A program made the position numbers and the translations under genes. The notes beneath the pieces were generated by a model. It did no database searches. It saw only the letters and a program-made list of their open reading frames with translations, and had not been told where the DNA came from. A stretch of 64,000 bases of DNA, taken from contig JANQRB010000018.1 in NCBI GenBank assembly GCA_028284775.1, positions 54,966 through 118,965 on the forward strand. The letters run 5' to 3'. Position 1 is the stretch's first letter. Each line of letters begins with the position of its first letter. Below are positions 60,171 through 64,000 of this stretch, piece by piece. This stretch comes from Candidatus Kapaibacterium sp. (lineage in GTDB: Bacteria > Bacteroidota > Ignavibacteria > Kapaibacteriales > UBA7675).

Positions 60171-61955
60171 TCATTGCCTCAGCACGAGCAGCGGCAGTGA
60201 TTGTACTACTTGTGATTCGTGAATCACCCGGCAGAAATATATTCCGGTCGTAGCGGGTGCCGCTCTGTGATCCAAGCCATCCCAGGCCAGGCGGTGTTCA
60301 CCCACAGTAAGATAGCGATCTTCAAGTCGAACAATAAACCGTGCGTGTGTGTCGATAATCTCGATTCTTACGTTGCCGGGGCGCCGAATGCGCAGTGTGA
60401 GCCGGCTTGTGCCTGATAATGGCTGCGGCGCAATTTCTGTGATGAAACAAGGCAGGGGAGTCGCCGGTAGTCGAGGACTGACGACACTGCCCGTCTTAAC
60501 ATTCCGCAGGGCAAAATCGGCCACTAGCGGCAGATGATCCGAAGCCTGATCTGTGTCGGAGGAAAGGAGCCGATGCCGCTGCAGCGAGTCGGCGTGCATC
60601 CCCGTAGTCTCGAGGACAAAGGCTTTGCCCGGTGTCAGTGCGCTGCCGGAATAAAAGACATAGTCCAATCGACCGGGAGTAAAGCTGCTGCCGCCGCCGG
60701 GCAGCCAGGTATGAGCCAGCGGCGCATTGACGAGGCGCGGCTTTCGGTCGATGAGTGGTCTTGTCTTCCAGTCGGGCAGCGCGGAGGGGCCGAACTGGGC
60801 GGAATTGAAAATTGTACCCTTCAGCAAGCTTTGGTACTGATCAGGATCGCCGACCAGGTTGAAATCGCCCATCAATATTACTGGAGCGCCCTGTTGAAGC
60901 GCAAAAGTCCTGCCGTCATAGGTGTCGCGCAGAAATGCCATCAGCTCGTCGAACAGCGCCTGCCGTTCCACGTCCTTGTCGCAGCAGGCGGCATGGACCA
61001 GAATAAGCAGGGCTTCGCTGTTGAAGGGAGCTGCAAGATCAAGGTGAAAGGCCCCGGCGCCCGGCCCTATATAGCGCCAGTCCCGGATTGTGTGGCGGGT
61101 GACGAGTACTAAATCCGGCACTATTTTGAGTGCCGACCAGAAGCCGGATTCGGGCGGCAGCCAGTCCGTGAAGAGCTCTTCCACCTGATCGGCATCGTGC
61201 TCATAGAGCTCCTGCAATCCTATAACATCGGCTTGCAGGGTCCGAAAGATGCGCCGAAAGGCATCGCGACGTTCCGGTTCGAACAGGGCATCAAAGTGTA
61301 CATTGTAACTGAGAAGACGCAGATGCTCCGGCGCTTCCTTTTCAAGTGAATAATGATAGGGGGCCGCAATCGTCTGCCCGCTGAAATCGTAGAGTAGAGA
61401 ATCGCCGTCGTCGGGGAGAGCATCCAAATCACTATCCTGCAAATAAAGGCGGCAGACAGGCGAACGCAAAAGCGGCCGGTCAAAAACACGGGCGTCCCGG
61501 TCGATAGCGAGTTCAAAACGGTCGGATCTCATCGAAGGTGCGATCACAAGTCCGATGTCTTCCGGACGCAGGCCTGCGCGCTGACCATCGGCAAAGGCAT
61601 ATCCTGTTCCCGTGCCGAAGTTCCATTCAAGGTCAACGCCTATCCGTCCATTGCGCCGACCTGTTGCAGCGGAATTGTCGGTATCGATTGCCAGTGTCAT
61701 CGTCGATCCTTTTTGCAGGGCGATGGCGGGCATGAGCTTGAACGACAAAAAGAAATAAGCTTCGCTATGCGCTAGCTGCAGCGAGATGATGTCGGTGTCA
61801 ATCGCTTGGTCATCGCTGTCGATATCAATATAGCTACGTTCAACCGCGGCCCAGTCATCCAGACAGCCGTCGATTCTAAGGTCTTGAGCGCTGAGACTGA
61901 GGTGAAAGGCGAAGAAAAGGAGGCAAAACGGCACATACGAGAGCGGTCGTGGCAT
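60171..61955 (-). CDS. secreted EEP-family phosphodiesterase/nuclease with T9SS-type C-terminal domain
   Basis: 594 residues: signal peptide (FCLLFFAFHLSLSAQ), a beta-sandwich N-domain like CBM9/DOMON types (DLRIDGCLDDWAAVERSYID..SFKLMPAIAL), a DNase-I-like catalytic domain (LRLLSYNVHF, GLQELYEHD, ILMGDFNLVGD, ASDHLPLVADF) and a C-terminal domain with the T9SS/FlgD-type pattern (PQPLSGTSRLTLRI.RPGNVRIEIID, HRLAWDGLDHRAAPATTGIYFCRV). The end domain suggests export by type IX secretion. Substrate could be extracellular nucleic acid or phospholipid. Confidence 0.83.
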   Translation of the reverse strand: MPRPLSYVPFCLLFFAFHLSLSAQDLRIDGCLDDWAAVERSYIDIDSDDQAIDTDIISLQLAHSEAYFFLSFKLMPAIALQKGSTMTLAIDTDNSAATGRRNGRIGVDLEWNFGTGTGYAFADGQRAGLRPEDIGLVIAPSMRSDRFELAIDRDARVFDRPLLRSPVCRLYLQDSDLDALPDDGDSLLYDFSGQTIAAPYHYSLEKEAPEHLRLLSYNVHFDALFEPERRDAFRRIFRTLQADVIGLQELYEHDADQVEELFTDWLPPESGFWSALKIVPDLVLVTRHTIRDWRYIGPGAGAFHLDLAAPFNSEALLILVHAACCDKDVERQALFDELMAFLRDTYDGRTFALQQGAPVILMGDFNLVGDPDQYQSLLKGTIFNSAQFGPSALPDWKTRPLIDRKPRLVNAPLAHTWLPGGGSSFTPGRLDYVFYSGSALTPGKAFVLETTGMHADSLQRHRLLSSDTDQASDHLPLVADFALRNVKTGSVVSPRLPATPLPCFITEIAPQPLSGTSRLTLRIRRPGNVRIEIIDTHARFIVRLEDRYLTVGEHRLAWDGLDHRAAPATTGIYFCRVIHESQVVQSLPLLVLRQ

Positions 61956-62021
61956 AAGAGCAATCCGGAAACGTGGAACTATCGTTTGTCTGCCGAATGC
62001 CCAATCGCCTAATATACAAAA

Positions 62022-62047
62022 ATGGGGAGACCGCAGAGTCTCCCCAT
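62022..62047 (-). terminator. intrinsic terminator of the Prx6 gene
   Basis: On the minus strand ATGGGGAGAC-TCTGCG-GTCTCCCCAT is followed by TTTTTGT. A perfect ten-base-pair stem with a six-base loop, 26 bases after the stop of the peroxiredoxin. Confidence 0.85.
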
Positions 62048-62072
62048 CAGAATTTCGTCTGTAATCGCAACG

Positions 62073-62708
62073 CTAGAGATTTGGCTGCGGCGTTGTCCGG
62101 AGATAGGGTTTCACGACAGTGTGTCCTTTGGGGAATTTTGCGGGCACATCTTCGTTCGGGACGGACGGTGCGATCACGACGTCATCGCCATGCTTCCAGT
62201 TGGCGGGCGTCGCCACACTATAATTTGCCGTTAGTTGCAGCGAATCGATCACTCGCAGCAATTCGTCGAAATTTCGACCGGTCGAAGCCGGATAGGTAAT
62301 CATCAACTTGATTGTTTTGTCCGGCGCGATTATGAAGACGGAGCGAACCGTAAAACTGGCGTCGGCATTGGGATGAATCATATCATATAACTGAGATACT
62401 TCGCGATTGTGATCGTCGATAATCGGAAAATTGATCGTCGTGCCCTGGGTTTCGTTGATATCACTGATCCAGCCACGGTGCGATTCAAGGTTGTCGACAC
62501 TCAGTCCGATTACCCTGACGTTGCGACGTTCGAACTCGCCTTTCAATTTGGCGACCATCCCGAGTTCGGTGGTACAAACGGGGGTATAATCGGCCGGATG
62601 AGAAAACAACACAGCCCAGGAATCACCGATCCACGTGTGAAAACTAAGCGGCCCTTCCGTTGTTTCGACCGTAAAGTCGGGTGCGGTATCGCCAAGACGT
62701 AAAGCCAT
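62073..62708 (-). CDS. 1-Cys peroxiredoxin (Prx6 type)
   Basis: 211 residues. MALRLGDTAPDFTVETTEG opens the fold; the peroxidatic Cys is in HPADYTPVCTTELG; the long C-terminal extension (ANWKHGDDVVIAPSVPNEDVPAKFPKGHTVVKPYLRTTPQP) is characteristic of Prx6. It reduces peroxides in the cytoplasm. GAGGA precedes the ATG; TAGTTTTG on the minus strand (62785-62778) may be a -7 promoter box. Confidence 0.96.
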   Translation of the reverse strand: MALRLGDTAPDFTVETTEGPLSFHTWIGDSWAVLFSHPADYTPVCTTELGMVAKLKGEFERRNVRVIGLSVDNLESHRGWISDINETQGTTINFPIIDDHNREVSQLYDMIHPNADASFTVRSVFIIAPDKTIKLMITYPASTGRNFDELLRVIDSLQLTANYSVATPANWKHGDDVVIAPSVPNEDVPAKFPKGHTVVKPYLRTTPQPNL

Positions 62709-62785
62709 AGTACCTGGTCCTCATTGGAATTGATTTGGAAAGAAAATTAGAGCAGTTCACGGCCCCGAATACTATCGCAAAACTA

Positions 62786-64000
62786 CTACAATCCCATTTC
62801 GATGCCGAAATAAAAATTGCGTTCCGCCGCCGGAAAGAACTGCTCGCCGATGCCGCCGGCGGCGTAGAGTTCGTTCAGGACATTGTTGATCTGTCCGCGC
62901 AGTCTGAGATGCTGTAAACCCATCACATCGGCCAGCTTGTAAGCAATGTCGAAATTCACCAGGGAATAAGCGTCATTGCGATGAGCGCTGTTTTTGAAGT
63001 TGTCGGTGTAAAACTCGCCGACATACTTTAGCAAGACACTGGCGTATAAATCATCGAGTGTATAGACGAGCCGCAGATTGGCGAGCAGATCCGGGAAGCC
63101 GGCAATCGGATTGTCGTCAAGGCTGACCGTGGTGCTGTCGTTAACAAAAAAGTCAAACTCAACAATACGGTTGGAAGAATAGCTCAGATTGCCGGCCATC
63201 TGCAGGGCGCCCCAGCTCGGGCTGCTGGCTATGACGGCGGCTCCTTCGAGCTCAAGGCCGATGTGACGCGTGCGTTCGGCGTTGCCGTCGACCGGCGCCC
63301 CGAATATGTCGAGCTGGCCGCTGCGCACCAGTTCATCGAAAAATTCCATCCAGTAAAGATTCAGACCCAGCCGATAGCCGGCGCGACTGTAGTTGCCGCC
63401 CAGCTCAAAGTTGAGCAGGCGCTCCGGGTCTACGAGCGGCGCATCGAAATCATAACGCCGTTCGCCGTTGTCCGCTACCCTTGATTCAAAAAGAGGCGTC
63501 GCGCCATACGAACGATCCGAAGCGGCATACAGATTGCGCATCCGGGGCTCGCGCGAGGTGTAGGCCGCACTGACGAATGCGCTGAGATCCTCGGTGAACC
63601 GAGCCAATAGTCCCAGCCGTGGATTAAAAAAGAGATATTGAACATTAAACAAATCATCGCCCCCGCCGACTGTTTCGCCCGCGAGATTGCGGTAGGTGGT
63701 AAATTCGCGTCCGCTGCGTTCCTCGCCGATGCGATACGAATGATACACCAATTGCGATTCCAGGTCAAGCGTTACATTTTCATTAAGGGCGTGACGCTCG
63801 CGGGCAAAGACGGAAAAGATGTCCCTGTCGCCGCCGTACTCGTAAAACTTAAACTCCGGATCGAAGCTGGCAGGTAATTTGTCGGCGTAACGGATTTTGC
63901 CCCAGTGATTGCTTCTGTTAACGCGGAGTTCCGCTCCGGCGGTAAACGTGCCGTTGTCGCGCCGCCATTCGATGCGCGGCAGCCAGCCGCCGTGGGCGTT
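62786..64000 (-). CDS. TonB-dependent outer-membrane receptor, C-terminal part (cut by window edge)
   Basis: About 404 codons are visible and the frame is open to the window edge at 64000, so the start is outside. The sequence is a chain of amphipathic beta strands with loops: FTAGAELRVNR, VTLDLESQLVYHSYRIG, FNPRLGLLARFTEDLSAFVSAAYTSREP, LLNFELGGNYSRAGYRLGLNLYWMEF, IGLELEGAAVIAS, VLLKYVGEFYTDN, and the C-terminus RLRGQINNVLNELYAAGG...ERNFYFGIEMGL, ending in a strand typical of TonB receptors. The ligand cannot be told; no periplasmic partner gene is visible in the window. Confidence 0.9.
   Translation of the reverse strand, partial: NAHGGWLPRIEWRRDNGTFTAGAELRVNRSNHWGKIRYADKLPASFDPEFKFYEYGGDRDIFSVFARERHALNENVTLDLESQLVYHSYRIGEERSGREFTTYRNLAGETVGGGDDLFNVQYLFFNPRLGLLARFTEDLSAFVSAAYTSREPRMRNLYAASDRSYGATPLFESRVADNGERRYDFDAPLVDPERLLNFELGGNYSRAGYRLGLNLYWMEFFDELVRSGQLDIFGAPVDGNAERTRHIGLELEGAAVIASSPSWGALQMAGNLSYSSNRIVEFDFFVNDSTTVSLDDNPIAGFPDLLANLRLVYTLDDLYASVLLKYVGEFYTDNFKNSAHRNDAYSLVNFDIAYKLADVMGLQHLRLRGQINNVLNELYAAGGIGEQFFPAAERNFYFGIEMGL

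Overview
The window reads as a chromosomal segment of a Gram-negative bacterium of the Bacteroidota/Chlorobiota (FCB) kind, perhaps an Ignavibacteria- or Kapabacteria-like lineage; the exact taxon cannot be fixed by reading. Clues are a protein ending in a type IX secretion (T9SS) sorting-like domain (60171-61955), an SprE/PorW-like TPR lipoprotein (16657-19059), a TonB-dependent receptor (62786-64000), a DUF2851 protein, an SDR-type threonine dehydrogenase, and several promoters of the Bacteroidota TAnnTTTG type. No rRNA, tRNA, CRISPR array, transposase or integrase was recognised. The content is mostly core metabolism and cell-envelope genes in short operons, with a few ORF-free islands.

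Layout. 1-3.6 kb: end of a DMT transporter, an rpsF-rplI operon without rpsR between, and an orphan two-lipoyl E2 acyltransferase. 3.6-4.8 kb: a CADD-like iron enzyme and clpS. 4.8-13.4 kb: an eight-gene chemotaxis operon read leftward (HEAT protein, CheR, two CheY, a CheZ-like phosphatase, CheA, CheB, a small acidic protein). It has no CheW or receptor gene. The CheZ-like protein carries seven copies of a CheY-tethering-like peptide. 14-16.6 kb: an NtrC-type regulator with a PAS histidine kinase. 16.6-25.5 kb: SprE-like lipoprotein, M61 peptidase, a coiled-coil/J-like protein, peroxiredoxin, acetyltransferase, two membrane proteins and murG.

25.5-34.3 kb: SPOR protein, RidA, LOG-family protein, DnaJ-domain protein, rhodanese, a sigma-54 activator, two paralogous double-HTH (CI-like) regulators, an ORF-free island and a Cys-less asparagine-synthase-like protein. 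34.4-41.6 kb: DUF2851, four GT4 glycosyltransferases (three of them tandem paralogues overlapping end to start) and a GT9 enzyme, probably for a surface polysaccharide. 41.7-51.7 kb: threonine dehydrogenase, a YyaL-type thioredoxin-domain protein, proline dehydrogenase, an EEP-family lipoprotein, an RluA-type pseudouridine synthase, a Rossmann protein, GlgA, IspE and a dolichol-kinase-like enzyme.

51.7-53.0 kb: a 1.25-kb stretch without a credible ORF but dense in inverted repeats and terminator-like hairpins; this is the best candidate for an undescribed RNA element. 53-64 kb: aldehyde dehydrogenase, GH57 alpha-glucan enzyme, a soluble histidine kinase behind a second hairpin-rich leader, a lipoprotein, the T9SS-type EEP protein, a Prx6-type peroxiredoxin and the C-terminal part of a TonB-dependent receptor.
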